NCBI GenBank assembly: GCA_002309375.1
Contig: DBXK01000050.1
Span: 28,087 to 64,184, forward strand
DNA: 36,098 nucleotides
Direction of reading: 5' to 3'
Origin: Christensenella sp. UBA1214
Lineage (GTDB): Bacteria; Bacillota; Clostridia; Christensenellales; CAG-138
The notes under the pieces: generated by a model
The model's database searches: none
Told to the model about the DNA's origin: nothing
The model's input: only the letters and a program-made list of their open reading frames with translations
Made by a program: the position numbers and the translations under genes
In this document: positions 21,866-29,811 of the stretch, piece by piece
Numbering within the stretch: the stretch's first letter is position 1
How the letters are laid out: every line of letters starts with the position of its first letter

Positions 21866-22834
21866 TTATTCAAGAGGGACCAACGTGATGTCGGGAAGAA
21901 ACTCGCAGATGATCTCGCCGGTCGCCTCGTCGCGGGTGATCAGGAAGGGCTTCAGCGGGTTGCCGATGTTCACTTGCCAAGTGTGACTGTCTCCGCCGTT
22001 GTTTTCGTTGACGACAACGGAGTAAAAGATGAAACCTGGGCTGTATGCGAGCAGCACGGCGCGGGGGACGGCGGGGGAGCAGTCGGCGTCCTTTTCCGCG
22101 CAGCGCATATAGAGCACGGATGCAAGGATCCGGTCCGATTCCTCCGCATTATACACGACGTCGATGCCCTCGTTCGAAACAAGCAGCTGCCCTTCCGGAC
22201 GGCCCCCGAGGGTACTTTCCGTTTCAATGATTATTTCACCGCCGGAATCATAGGAGACTATTTTGCCGCTGAAGCCGTAGAAATCGGCGGCTCCGGGGAA
22301 CTCTTTAACTTTGCTTTTTGCATCGGCGGCGCCGGAACGCAGCTCCGCGAAGGTGAAGCTGCGCTGCTCTGCCGTTTCCTTCACAAGCTGCTCGAAAAGG
22401 CTCTGCGCCATCGCGTAGGGCACTGTTTCGGCGGTTTTCCAGCTCTCGCCGTCCTTTTCGAGGATCAGCACGACGCGCGCATCATCGGTGCTTTCATCGG
22501 CTTCGGCTTTCGAGCCGAAAAGATAGGTGCGCTCGCCGTCCGAATAGATGAATTTTTCGATGACGGTCTCGCCGCTGCCGAGCGCTTCCACAGCGGCCTT
22601 CAACTGGAATTTCGTGATATCGCAGTTCGTGCGGACAAGGCAGCTGCCGTTTTCAACGGGGAGAATGTAATATTCACTTCCGTCGACTGAGGTTTTTTCA
22701 AGCCCGGCTTCTTTGAGCGCGGCATCTGTCTCCGGTTCGGGGGCTTCATCCTTTTTCCCGCAGGCCGGGAAGAAGCAGCCCGCAGTAAGGATCAGCGCGA
22801 GAATAAGAACGAGGGCTTTTGTTAATGCTTTCAT
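21866..22834 (-). CDS. Lipoprotein of unknown function, last gene of the sigma-factor operon
   Basis: 322 residues with a short signal sequence ending in the lipobox L-T-A-G-C (Cys20), an acidic linker, then a mostly beta-strand domain (EYYILPVENGSCLVRTNCDITKF, TYLFGSKAEADESTDDARVVLILEKDGESWKTAE, GRPEGQLLVSNEGIDVVYN). Cysteines at about 64, 70, 251 and 258 in the exported part could form disulfides. No family is recognised. Start is 14 bases after the stop of the DUF4367-like gene, so it is part of the same transcript, and it ends toward the composite terminator. Likely a surface-exposed partner or target of the sigma system. Confidence 0.8.
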   Translation of the reverse strand: MKALTKALVLILALILTAGCFFPACGKKDEAPEPETDAALKEAGLEKTSVDGSEYYILPVENGSCLVRTNCDITKFQLKAAVEALGSGETVIEKFIYSDGERTYLFGSKAEADESTDDARVVLILEKDGESWKTAETVPYAMAQSLFEQLVKETAEQRSFTFAELRSGAADAKSKVKEFPGAADFYGFSGKIVSYDSGGEIIIETESTLGGRPEGQLLVSNEGIDVVYNAEESDRILASVLYMRCAEKDADCSPAVPRAVLLAYSPGFIFYSVVVNENNGGDSHTWQVNIGNPLKPFLITRDEATGEIICEFLPDITLVPLE

Positions 22835-22848
22835 GAGCTGTGCTCCTT

Positions 22849-23682
22849 TCAGTGGGTTTGATCGGGAATGCCGAGCAGGGCGGCGGTCAGCTTTTCGACC
22901 GTTTCGCGGCTGCCGTTCGCGCGGACGGTATAGACGTCATGACCGCTTGCAAACGAGGCAAGGGAATCTCCTTCGCCGAAGGCGAAAATGCAGTCCGTAC
23001 TGCCGACCGCCTTTTGATAGACCTCGGTGTATTTGCCGACGAGCAGGGAGGAAACGCGGATCTCGTCATCCGGAACGTCTGCGAGGGAGAGGCTGCAGCG
23101 GACGGAAACGGGCTCGCCGCCGTCGGTGAGGCGGATATCGACGAGCGCACTCTTTTGATCGACGACCTGTGCATAAGCGGAGATGAATTCCAATCCTTCC
23201 GCGCCTGCCGGCAAGAGCAGCTGTTCGCCGAATCTCGCCTTAAGCTCCTCGGGGGAGGAGAATTCAAGGTATTCGATCGTCGTGGTCGGCGAAGTCTTCT
23301 TTTGTGGCGTGCCGCCTGAATAATCGAGGCGCAGGTAATTCGCGTCCCAGTGCACGATGGCGGACCAGACGCGCACGCCCGCCGCCTGCGCGACGGAGGC
23401 GCCAAGGCAGAAGACGAGCAGCAGCGTCGCGGCGGCGACAGCGAGCTTCTTCCATGCGCCGGGGGCGGAGCTTCTCCGCTTTTCACCGCAGCTTTCGGCC
23501 GCTTTGCCGAGCGCGTTTTCTGCTGCAAGCTGTTCGCGCTCATAGAGGACGGTCTTTGCGAGCTCGTCCGCAAGCGCGTCGTCCCTTTCGGAAGCGGGTT
23601 TCTCCATCTCGAGATCGAGAAGGGCTTCCGCGAGCTCTGCAAGCTCCTTACGGTCGGTTTTTTGTTTCTTCGGTTTTATCAT
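22849..23682 (-). CDS. DUF4367-like membrane protein, candidate anti-sigma factor
   Basis: 277 residues. I start at the ATG at 23682 because AAAAGGGG lies about 9 bases upstream; the earlier ATG at 23691 abuts that site. Residues 1-75 are a charged helical cytoplasmic part (LAELAEALLDLEMEK..., ERDDALADELAKTVLYEREQLAAENALGKAAES), followed by one transmembrane helix (KLAVAAATLLLVFCLGASVAQAAGV) and an exported domain with SSPEELKARFGEQLLLPAG, the usual DUF4367 layout found beside ECF sigma genes in Firmicutes. It is therefore a candidate anti-sigma factor for the sigma gene two places upstream. No ZAS-type zinc motif is present; the anti-sigma role is inference. Confidence 0.75.
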   Translation of the reverse strand: MIKPKKQKTDRKELAELAEALLDLEMEKPASERDDALADELAKTVLYEREQLAAENALGKAAESCGEKRRSSAPGAWKKLAVAAATLLLVFCLGASVAQAAGVRVWSAIVHWDANYLRLDYSGGTPQKKTSPTTTIEYLEFSSPEELKARFGEQLLLPAGAEGLEFISAYAQVVDQKSALVDIRLTDGGEPVSVRCSLSLADVPDDEIRVSSLLVGKYTEVYQKAVGSTDCIFAFGEGDSLASFASGHDVYTVRANGSRETVEKLTAALLGIPDQTH

Positions 23683-23769
23683 ATTTATCATCCCCTTTTG
23701 ATGATACTCCGGCTTTCAAACAGCGCCGAAAGCGGTTCTTAATTCGGCACGTTAAATGGCAGACTGAGT

Positions 23770-25071
23770 TCAGTTAATCGGTGCAAGGTCAGGCCGCGAG
23801 CTGCCGAGGGGTGTTTCGACAAGCTCATCGGACGTTATTTCGTATTGAACGAGGAAGGCTCGCACCGTCCGACCGCTTTCATTCGAAGAGTCGGGCCAGA
23901 CGGCGCTGAACAGCGCAAGAAGCGATCCTTCGTCTCCCGTGATGAATGCAAGCCCGCTTTGCGCCTGTTCCGGTTCGGGTATGGCTTCCCGCCATTGCTG
24001 CGGAAGCGGTCCCTTATAGAGCGTCGTACCGTCAAAACGGCGGATCCAGATCTCGTAATCCTTCAGTATTAGTTGATCCGGACCGGGGCCGCGAAGGCCG
24101 ATCATTACCCCGTCCGAGATGCTTTTCACTTCAAAACAGCCGTCATTATCGAAAAAATCCATGTATTCCGTCCATACTCCGTCCTCAAGGCGGTGGATAT
24201 TGTGGTCCTCGCCGGCGGCGAAGACCTCGCCATCCTGCGTCACCCACGGCTCATAGCACCAGCCGAGCTCCGATCCGTCGCCGAGAAGTTCCGTTTCGCC
24301 TGTCACGCTGCTCCATCGGAGCACGGAAGTGCGGTTCTGCTGCGTTGCTTCGTCCGTATAGCAGTTGAAAATATAGCAGTCCGGTCCGACAAACCGCATA
24401 TAGCCGAGCTGCATGAAATGCGTTTCACGCTCATACATGACGGTATAATCGCAGTTTCCGCCGTCGATCGGTGTTACTATATAGCGCACCCTGCAGCGGT
24501 TCTCGCCCGCGACTACTATGGGGTCGAAACAAAAGCTGTAAAGTCTGCCCCGGTGAAGTATATAGGTCTGAGGACGGCTGTTCTCCGGAGGCTCAAGCAC
24601 GAGGACTTCTTCCTTTTGAGTGCCGTCGGGCTCCATGCGCCAGAGAGAATACCTGGGCGGATCGCTCTTTTCGCGACTGCTGCTGACATAATAGAGCTTG
24701 CCGCGGTAAAACGAAAGCGAGCAGGCCTCAGCGTTAAGGTATGAATCGCAGTTCGTGTTCGGAGCCCCGTTTTTGCCGCCGCTCATATGCTCGCATTCGG
24801 GCCGTCCGCAGAGAGGCTCCATAGCGCCGGTTATTTTGTCGTAATAGAGCAGATACTGCCGGTCCGTGGGCAGCCAGTAATAAACGTCATCCGTCTCTGC
24901 AATGCAGCCATAATGGGGCAGGATGAAGCGGTTGTCCGCGCTGTCCTCCGGCGGCAGATCGGAAGCTTCGGGCTCCGGCGCGGGCGAAGACGCATTGCCG
25001 GCGTTTTCGCCGCAGGCGCAAAGTGAAAGGCTCAGCGCGAATATGAGAATAATACCGAGTATACGCTTCAT
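23770..25071 (-). CDS. Propeller-like lipoprotein with CGRPECEH motif
   Basis: 433 residues. Signal peptide and lipobox L-C-A-C (Cys20), then a Pro/Glu-rich linker, then repeated strand patterns (YYWLPTDRQYLLYYDKITGAMEPLCGRPECEH, RGKLYYVSSSREK, YSLWRMEPDGTQKEE, RGRLYSFCFDP). The motif PLCG-x2-EC-x-H plus a following NTNCDSY is typical of a family of clostridial DUF5050-like lipoproteins and may bind metal or form disulfides. Its ATG overlaps the sigma factor stop (ATGA), so it is stoichiometrically coupled to the sigma factor. Function unknown; probably a sensor or binding protein at the cell surface. Confidence 0.82.
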   Translation of the reverse strand: MKRILGIILIFALSLSLCACGENAGNASSPAPEPEASDLPPEDSADNRFILPHYGCIAETDDVYYWLPTDRQYLLYYDKITGAMEPLCGRPECEHMSGGKNGAPNTNCDSYLNAEACSLSFYRGKLYYVSSSREKSDPPRYSLWRMEPDGTQKEEVLVLEPPENSRPQTYILHRGRLYSFCFDPIVVAGENRCRVRYIVTPIDGGNCDYTVMYERETHFMQLGYMRFVGPDCYIFNCYTDEATQQNRTSVLRWSSVTGETELLGDGSELGWCYEPWVTQDGEVFAAGEDHNIHRLEDGVWTEYMDFFDNDGCFEVKSISDGVMIGLRGPGPDQLILKDYEIWIRRFDGTTLYKGPLPQQWREAIPEPEQAQSGLAFITGDEGSLLALFSAVWPDSSNESGRTVRAFLVQYEITSDELVETPLGSSRPDLAPIN

Positions 25072-25676
25072 CTTTCTTTTCTCCCCTCCTTGTCTGCTTC
25101 GGCGCCGGAAATGCGCTCCTTTGCCGCCGTGCGGAGCCTGTCCGAAAGGCGGAAGACGCGCATCCGGGCGGCGTTCGGGCTGACGCCGAGCTTTTCGCCG
25201 ACGGCGTCGAAGCCGAGGCCTTCTTCATAGTGCATGAGGTAGAGTTCGTGCTCTTCCTCCGTCAGCTCCGAAAGGACTTCCGCGCGTAGCTTTTCGAGCT
25301 CCTCCGGGGAAAGACGGGGCTGATCAGCCAGCGGATCCGGCGGGGGCAGGGCCCCGGGTTCGCCTGAAAACCCGATCCGATCCATGAATGCATCGAGCGA
25401 TACGAAGCGCCGGAGGCGGCGACGGCGGTATTTCGCATGGTTGCGGCAGCAGTTGACAGCCGTTTTGTTCAAAAAGCCGACGGGATCCGGATGCTGCATC
25501 AGAAGCTCGGCCTTATTTTTCGCAATAAGGAACACATCCCCAACGCAGTCCGCTGCGGCCTGTTTGTCCGAATCGAGCTTGACCATGCAGTACCTGAAGA
25601 GCCTGTCGTAATTCATTTTGAAAAGCTCCTCGAGGAAACGCCCGGTTTGATCCATGCTGCTGCCTTTCGTGATCAT
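25068..25676 (-). CDS. ECF-like sigma-70 family RNA polymerase sigma factor
   Basis: About 202 residues (195 if Met8 at 25655 is used). Region 2: FLEELFKMNYDRLFRYCMVKLDSDKQAAADCVGDVFLIAKNKAELL. Region 4: ELEKLRAEVLSELTEEEHELYLMHYEEGLGFDAVGEKLGVSPNAARMRVFRLSDRLRTAAKE, a helix-turn-helix. A Pro-rich linker separates them. Such factors switch on small regulons, usually including their own operon. GGAGG sits 4 bases before the first ATG and AAAGG 7 bases before the second, so the start is uncertain. The stop overlaps the lipoprotein start. The DUF4367-like protein two genes downstream is the likely anti-sigma partner. Confidence 0.88.
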   Translation of the reverse strand: MITKGSSMDQTGRFLEELFKMNYDRLFRYCMVKLDSDKQAAADCVGDVFLIAKNKAELLMQHPDPVGFLNKTAVNCCRNHAKYRRRRLRRFVSLDAFMDRIGFSGEPGALPPPDPLADQPRLSPEELEKLRAEVLSELTEEEHELYLMHYEEGLGFDAVGEKLGVSPNAARMRVFRLSDRLRTAAKERISGAEADKEGRKER

Positions 25677-25701
25677 TCCGCCTCCGTTTCAGCTATTGAT
25701 A

Positions 25702-25730
25702 ATAGTATCCGAAGCGGGGCGGGGAGTCAA
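25702..25730 (-). promoter_or_regulatory. Promoter of the sigma-factor operon
   Basis: On the - strand TTGACT (25725-25730), 17-base spacer, TACTAT (25702-25707). The intergenic stretch 25677-25992 holds this, an A/T-rich centre, and the divergent cit promoter; no other feature is seen. Confidence 0.6.
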
Positions 25731-25872
25731 GCTTTTGAAGCCGTTCGTCTATATATGTCCGCAGATCGCGTTTTGCACGCGCTTTTTAAAAATATATTTT
25801 CGCGGGCGGCACATCGGCGCGGGGAAGCGGCGGCGGGATGCGGGATTATTGCGGGAAAAGGCGGTTTTGCTC

Positions 25873-25901
25873 TTGAAAAATCACAGAATATGGTTTACAA
25901 T
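25873..25901 (+). promoter_or_regulatory. Promoter of the citrate lyase operon
   Basis: TTGAAA (25873-25878), 17-base spacer, TACAAT (25896-25901). The 85-base leader contains a nested hairpin: GTGCC/GGCAC (25912-25916 / 25950-25954) enclosing CGGGC-tcc-GCCCG (25929-25941). No regulator gene for citrate use is adjacent. Confidence 0.75.
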
Positions 25902-25992
25902 GACAGGTGGCGTGCCGATATGCCGCCGCGGGCTCCGCCCGGACGGACAGGCACCGAACAAATCACAAAAAACAGGTTTCGGAGGTCAATCT

Positions 25993-26295
25993 ATGAAAAT
26001 CATCACGACCGGCGTTGCGGGAACGATGGAATCAAGCGACATCATCGTTCGCATCGAGCCGAAGGAGACCAAGGGCGTCGAGCTGGAGCTCGAGAGCGAC
26101 GTCATGCAGCAGTTCGGGAAGCAGATCGAAAAGGTCATCCGCGAAACGCTGGATGAGCTCGGAGTCGAAGCCGCATACGTGAACGCCGTCGATAAAGGCG
26201 CTCTCGACTGCACCGTTGCGGCGCGCACGATGGCGGCAGCCTACCGCGCGGCGAACAGCACCGACTATGTCTTCAAAGAGGTGACAAAGAAATGA
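25993..26295 (+). CDS. citD: Citrate lyase acyl carrier protein (gamma subunit)
   Basis: 100 residues from ATG 25993 with GGAGGT 6 bases upstream; the long upstream frame crosses the promoter and is ignored. The N-terminus VAGTMESSDI contains Ser14, which in characterised CitD carries the phosphoribosyl-dephospho-CoA arm; FGKQIEKVIRETLDELGV and VDKGALDCTVAAR are also conserved. It carries the acetyl/citryl thioester between the alpha and beta subunits. Its stop overlaps the citE start by 4 bases. Confidence 0.95.
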   Translation: MKIITTGVAGTMESSDIIVRIEPKETKGVELELESDVMQQFGKQIEKVIRETLDELGVEAAYVNAVDKGALDCTVAARTMAAAYRAANSTDYVFKEVTKK

Positions 26296-27185
26296 GCGGC
26301 AGACTGAGAAGGAGTATGCTCTTCGTTCCGGGCAACAACCCCGGCATGATCCGTGATGCGCATATCTACGGTTCGGACTCCATTATGTTCGACCTTGAGG
26401 ACAGCGTCGCCATCGACCAGAAGGATGCGGCCCGTTTCCTCGTTTATAAGGCGCTGACCACCCTCCATTACGGCAGCAAGGAGCTCGTCGTCCGCATCAA
26501 CGACCTCACCACCGGCCTCGGCATCAAGGACCTCGAGGCGATCGTTCGCGCAAGGCCGGACGTTATCCGCCTTCCGAAGACCGAGACCGCGCAGGACGTC
26601 ATCGACTGCGAAAGGGAGATCGAGCGCATCGAGCGCGAGGCGGGCATCCCCGTCGGCTCCACCGGCATGATGGCGGCGATCGAAAGCGCGATCGGCGTTC
26701 TGAATGCGAAGGAGATCGCGTTCTCCTCTAAGCGCCTCATCGGTATCGCCCTCGGCGCCGAGGACTACGTTACCGACCTCAAGACCACCCGTTCCCCGGA
26801 GGGCATCGAGCTGATGTTCGCCCGCGGAATGATCGTCAACGCGGCGAAGGCGGCGGGCATCATGGCGCTCGATACCGTCTATTCCGACGTCAATAACGAA
26901 GAAGGCTTCATCGCGGAAGCAACGATGATCCGCAAGATGGGCTTCGACGGCAAATCCATCATCAACCCCCGCCAGGTCGCTCCGCTGCACGCGGTCTTCA
27001 CTCCCTCCGAGAGGGATCTCAAGAAGGCAAGGGCGATCATGGACGCCATCGCGGAAGCGAATGCGAGAGGCTCCGGCGTTGCCAGCCTGAACGGCAAGAT
27101 GATCGACAAGCCCGTCGTCGCAAGGGCGCAGTACCTGCTTGACCTTTACGAAAGGTCCAAATCCATGCCCGTTGAGGAGGTCTGA
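26292..27185 (+). CDS. citE: Citrate lyase beta subunit (citryl-ACP lyase)
   Basis: 297 residues, a TIM-barrel enzyme of the HpcH/CitE family that splits citryl-ACP into acetyl-ACP and oxaloacetate. Motifs: RRSMLFVPGNNPGMI at the N-terminus, SIMFDLEDSVA with Mg-linked acidic residues (34-37), LPKTETAQDV, and GIALGAEDYVTDLKTTRS. The C-terminal AQYLLDLYERSKSM is typical. It overlaps citD by 4 bases and is followed by citF after 2 bases, so the three subunits are tightly coupled. Confidence 0.95.
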   Translation: MSGRLRRSMLFVPGNNPGMIRDAHIYGSDSIMFDLEDSVAIDQKDAARFLVYKALTTLHYGSKELVVRINDLTTGLGIKDLEAIVRARPDVIRLPKTETAQDVIDCEREIERIEREAGIPVGSTGMMAAIESAIGVLNAKEIAFSSKRLIGIALGAEDYVTDLKTTRSPEGIELMFARGMIVNAAKAAGIMALDTVYSDVNNEEGFIAEATMIRKMGFDGKSIINPRQVAPLHAVFTPSERDLKKARAIMDAIAEANARGSGVASLNGKMIDKPVVARAQYLLDLYERSKSMPVEEV

Positions 27186-27187
27186 CA

Positions 27188-28723
27188 ATGGATATCACCA
27201 AGATCCCGCATATTAACGAAGTTTCCGCCTTCCACGGCGAATATAACCCGGCCGACTGCCCCGTCAAGAGCACGGAGCGCTTCGACGACCGCCAGAAGCA
27301 CAGCAGGAAGGTCCTGCCCTCCCTCGAGGAAGCGATCCGCCGCTCCGGCCTTAAGGACGGCATGACGATCTCCTTCCACCACCATTTCAGGAACGGCGAC
27401 TTCGTCGTCAACATGGTCGTGGACCAGATCGCGAAGATGGGCATCAAGAACCTGACCCTCGCGGCTTCGAGCCTTACCGACTGCCATTGGCCCCTCATCG
27501 AGCACATCAAGAACGGCGTCATCACCCATATCGAAACGAGCGGCCTTCGCGGCAAGCTCGCGGAAGCCGTTTCCCGCGGCCTCATGGATTTCCCGATCAT
27601 CTTCCGTTCCCACGGCGGACGTGCGGCGGCGATCGAATCGGGCGAGCTGCATATCGACGTTGCGTTCCTCGGCGCGCCGAGCTGCGACCCCTATGGCAAC
27701 GCGAACGGCTACAACAGGGATGATGAGAATGCGAGCTGCTGCGGCTCCCTCGGCTATGCGATGCTCGACGCGCAGATGGCGGACAAGTGCATCATCATCA
27801 CCGACCACCTCGTCAACTTCCCGAACGCTCCGTTCTCCATCCCCGAATCGAACGTCGATTACGTCGTCGTTGTCGATAACATCGGCGACCCGAAGGGCAT
27901 CATGAGCGGCGCGACCCGCTACACCAAGAACCCGAAGGAGCTGCTGATCGCGAAGACGGCGGCCGAAGTCATCGAGGCGAGCGGTTATTTCGAAGATAAT
28001 TTCACGATGCAGATGGGCTCCGGCGGCGCCAGCCTTGCGACCGCAAGGTTCCTGCGCGACAAGATGATCGCGAAGGATATCAAGTGCCGCTTCGCTCTCG
28101 GCGGAATCACCGGCCAGATCGTTCAGATGCATGAGGAAGGCCTCGTCAAGAAGATCCTCGACGTTCAGTCCTTCGACCTCATCGCGGCGAACTCGCTCAA
28201 GAACAACCGCTTCCACCAGCAGATCAACGCATCCTACTATGCGGGTTATCTGAACGGCGGCGCGGCTGTCAACCAGCTCGATTTCGTCATCCTTTCCGCG
28301 CTCGAGATCGACGTCAACTTCAACGTCAACGTCATGACCGGTTCGGACGGCGTCATCCGCGGCGCTGTCGGCGGCCATCCCGATACCGCTGCCGGCGCGA
28401 GCCTGACCGTCGTCACCGCTCCGCTGCTCCGCGGCAGGATCCCGACAGTCTGCGAGCGCGTCAACACGATCTGCACCCCCGGCAATACGATCGACGTTCT
28501 CGTCACCGACCAGGGCGTTGCTGTCAACCCGGCCCGTCCCGAGCTCAGGGAGAAGCTGATCGCCGCGGGCCTGCCCGTAACGACCATCGAAAAGCTCAAG
28601 GAGCGCGCCGAGAAGATCGTCGGCAAGCCCGAGCCCATCCAGTACACCGACCGCATCGTCGGCGTGCTGATGTACCGCAACAATACCGTCATCGACGTTA
28701 TCCGTCAGATCAAGGAAGACTGA
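27188..28723 (+). CDS. citF: Citrate lyase alpha subunit (citrate:acetyl-ACP transferase)
   Basis: 511 residues, full length for CitF, which swaps acetyl for citryl on the acyl carrier protein. It is distantly related to class I CoA-transferases. Recognisable stretches: GLKDGMTISFHHHFRNGD, TSGLRGKLAEAVSRGLM, FRSHGGRAAAIESGEL, GAPSCDPYGNANG, GSGGASLATARFL and TICTPGNTIDVLVTDQGVAVNPARPEL. It is translated from an ATG two bases after citE with GAGGAGG at the end of citE. Together with citD and citE it completes the lyase complex. Confidence 0.95.
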   Translation: MDITKIPHINEVSAFHGEYNPADCPVKSTERFDDRQKHSRKVLPSLEEAIRRSGLKDGMTISFHHHFRNGDFVVNMVVDQIAKMGIKNLTLAASSLTDCHWPLIEHIKNGVITHIETSGLRGKLAEAVSRGLMDFPIIFRSHGGRAAAIESGELHIDVAFLGAPSCDPYGNANGYNRDDENASCCGSLGYAMLDAQMADKCIIITDHLVNFPNAPFSIPESNVDYVVVVDNIGDPKGIMSGATRYTKNPKELLIAKTAAEVIEASGYFEDNFTMQMGSGGASLATARFLRDKMIAKDIKCRFALGGITGQIVQMHEEGLVKKILDVQSFDLIAANSLKNNRFHQQINASYYAGYLNGGAAVNQLDFVILSALEIDVNFNVNVMTGSDGVIRGAVGGHPDTAAGASLTVVTAPLLRGRIPTVCERVNTICTPGNTIDVLVTDQGVAVNPARPELREKLIAAGLPVTTIEKLKERAEKIVGKPEPIQYTDRIVGVLMYRNNTVIDVIRQIKED

Positions 28724-28743
28724 CCCGAAAGGGAAGCACGACA

Positions 28744-29811
28744 TTGAGTTTTATCGTTTCGGAAGCTGCGGGCCTTTCCGGCCCGCAGCTCGAAAAAACA
28801 GCGGAGTTCCTTTTGAAAATGGGGCTCCGGTATGAGGGCGGTGCGGAATACACCGTTTTTCTTGTAGATGAAGAGGGGGAGATCCTCGGAACGGGCTCCC
28901 TTTGCGGAAGCGTGCTCAAATACATCGCCGTCGACGATGCGCTCCAGGGCGAGGGCGGCGCAGCGGCGATCGTCAGCCGCCTCGTTCAGCACGCCTATCT
29001 TCTCGGAAGGAAGAAGCTCTTCCTTTTCACAAAGCCGCAGAACGAATACCTTTTCAGGAGCCTCGGCTTTTTCCCGATCGCTTCGACAAGCAGCTCCTGC
29101 TATATGGAAAACAGCAGGCGCGGGCTCAAAAATTATCTTGATTCCCTCGAAAAAGGGGAGGGAGTGCAGGGCGCCGTCGTTGCGAACTGCAACCCCTTCA
29201 CCCTCGGCCATCAATACCTGATGGAGACGGCGGCTTCGCTCGTCGATACGCTCCATGTCTTCGTCGTCAGCGAGGACGCCTCCGAATTCCCGTTCGAAGC
29301 GCGCTTCGAGCTCGTCCGCAAGGGCACCGAGCATATCAAAAACCTGATCCTGCACGAGAGCGGGGACTACATGATCTCCCACTCCACGTTCCCGACCTAT
29401 TTTATTAAGAAGGAAGCGGACGCCGAAGCGGTCAACGCGGAGCTCGATCTCGTCCTTTTCGGGGAGCGGATCGCGCCGGCTCTCGGCATTACAAAGCGCT
29501 TCGTAGGCACGGAGCCCTTCTGCACCGTGACGAATGTGTATAACGAAAAAATGAAGCAGATCCTGCCGAGATACGGCGTCGAGGTCATCGAGCTCGAGCG
29601 TAAGGACGGCATCAGCGCGAGCACAGTGCGCGAAGCGATGGCGGCGGGGGATCTTGAAACCGTCCGGAGGCTCGTTCCGGACACAACTTATGACTTTATT
29701 CTGAAAATGATCGGCGGCAATGACCGCCTTGCGGATACAGTGCTCCCGGAAAATGCGGAGCAGGCGGAAGAGGAAAGCCCCGCCGAACAAACGGAAGGAG
29801 CGATAGAATGA
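28744..29811 (+). CDS. citC: Citrate lyase ligase (acetate:SH-citrate lyase ligase)
   Basis: 355 residues beginning at a TTG (28744) with AAAGGGAAG upstream; no ATG near the N-terminus gives a complete GNAT domain. It activates the lyase by acetylating the CitD arm with acetate and ATP. Residues 1-115 are a GNAT-like domain (KYIAVDDALQGEGGAAAIVSRLV, FLFTKPQNEYLFRSLGF), and residues 135-330 are a nucleotidyltransferase fold with NCNPFTLGHQYL (HxGH-like) and KRFVGTEPFCTVTNVYN...DGISASTVREAM. The last 30 residues are an acidic extension not needed by homologues. Its stop overlaps the following RCC1 protein start (ATGA). Confidence 0.93.
   Translation: MSFIVSEAAGLSGPQLEKTAEFLLKMGLRYEGGAEYTVFLVDEEGEILGTGSLCGSVLKYIAVDDALQGEGGAAAIVSRLVQHAYLLGRKKLFLFTKPQNEYLFRSLGFFPIASTSSSCYMENSRRGLKNYLDSLEKGEGVQGAVVANCNPFTLGHQYLMETAASLVDTLHVFVVSEDASEFPFEARFELVRKGTEHIKNLILHESGDYMISHSTFPTYFIKKEADAEAVNAELDLVLFGERIAPALGITKRFVGTEPFCTVTNVYNEKMKQILPRYGVEVIELERKDGISASTVREAMAAGDLETVRRLVPDTTYDFILKMIGGNDRLADTVLPENAEQAEEESPAEQTEGAIE

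Noticed and set aside
27146..28744. Open frame of 532 codons opposite citF
   Set aside because: Antisense shadow; Asp/Val/Arg-rich composition with no recognisable domain.
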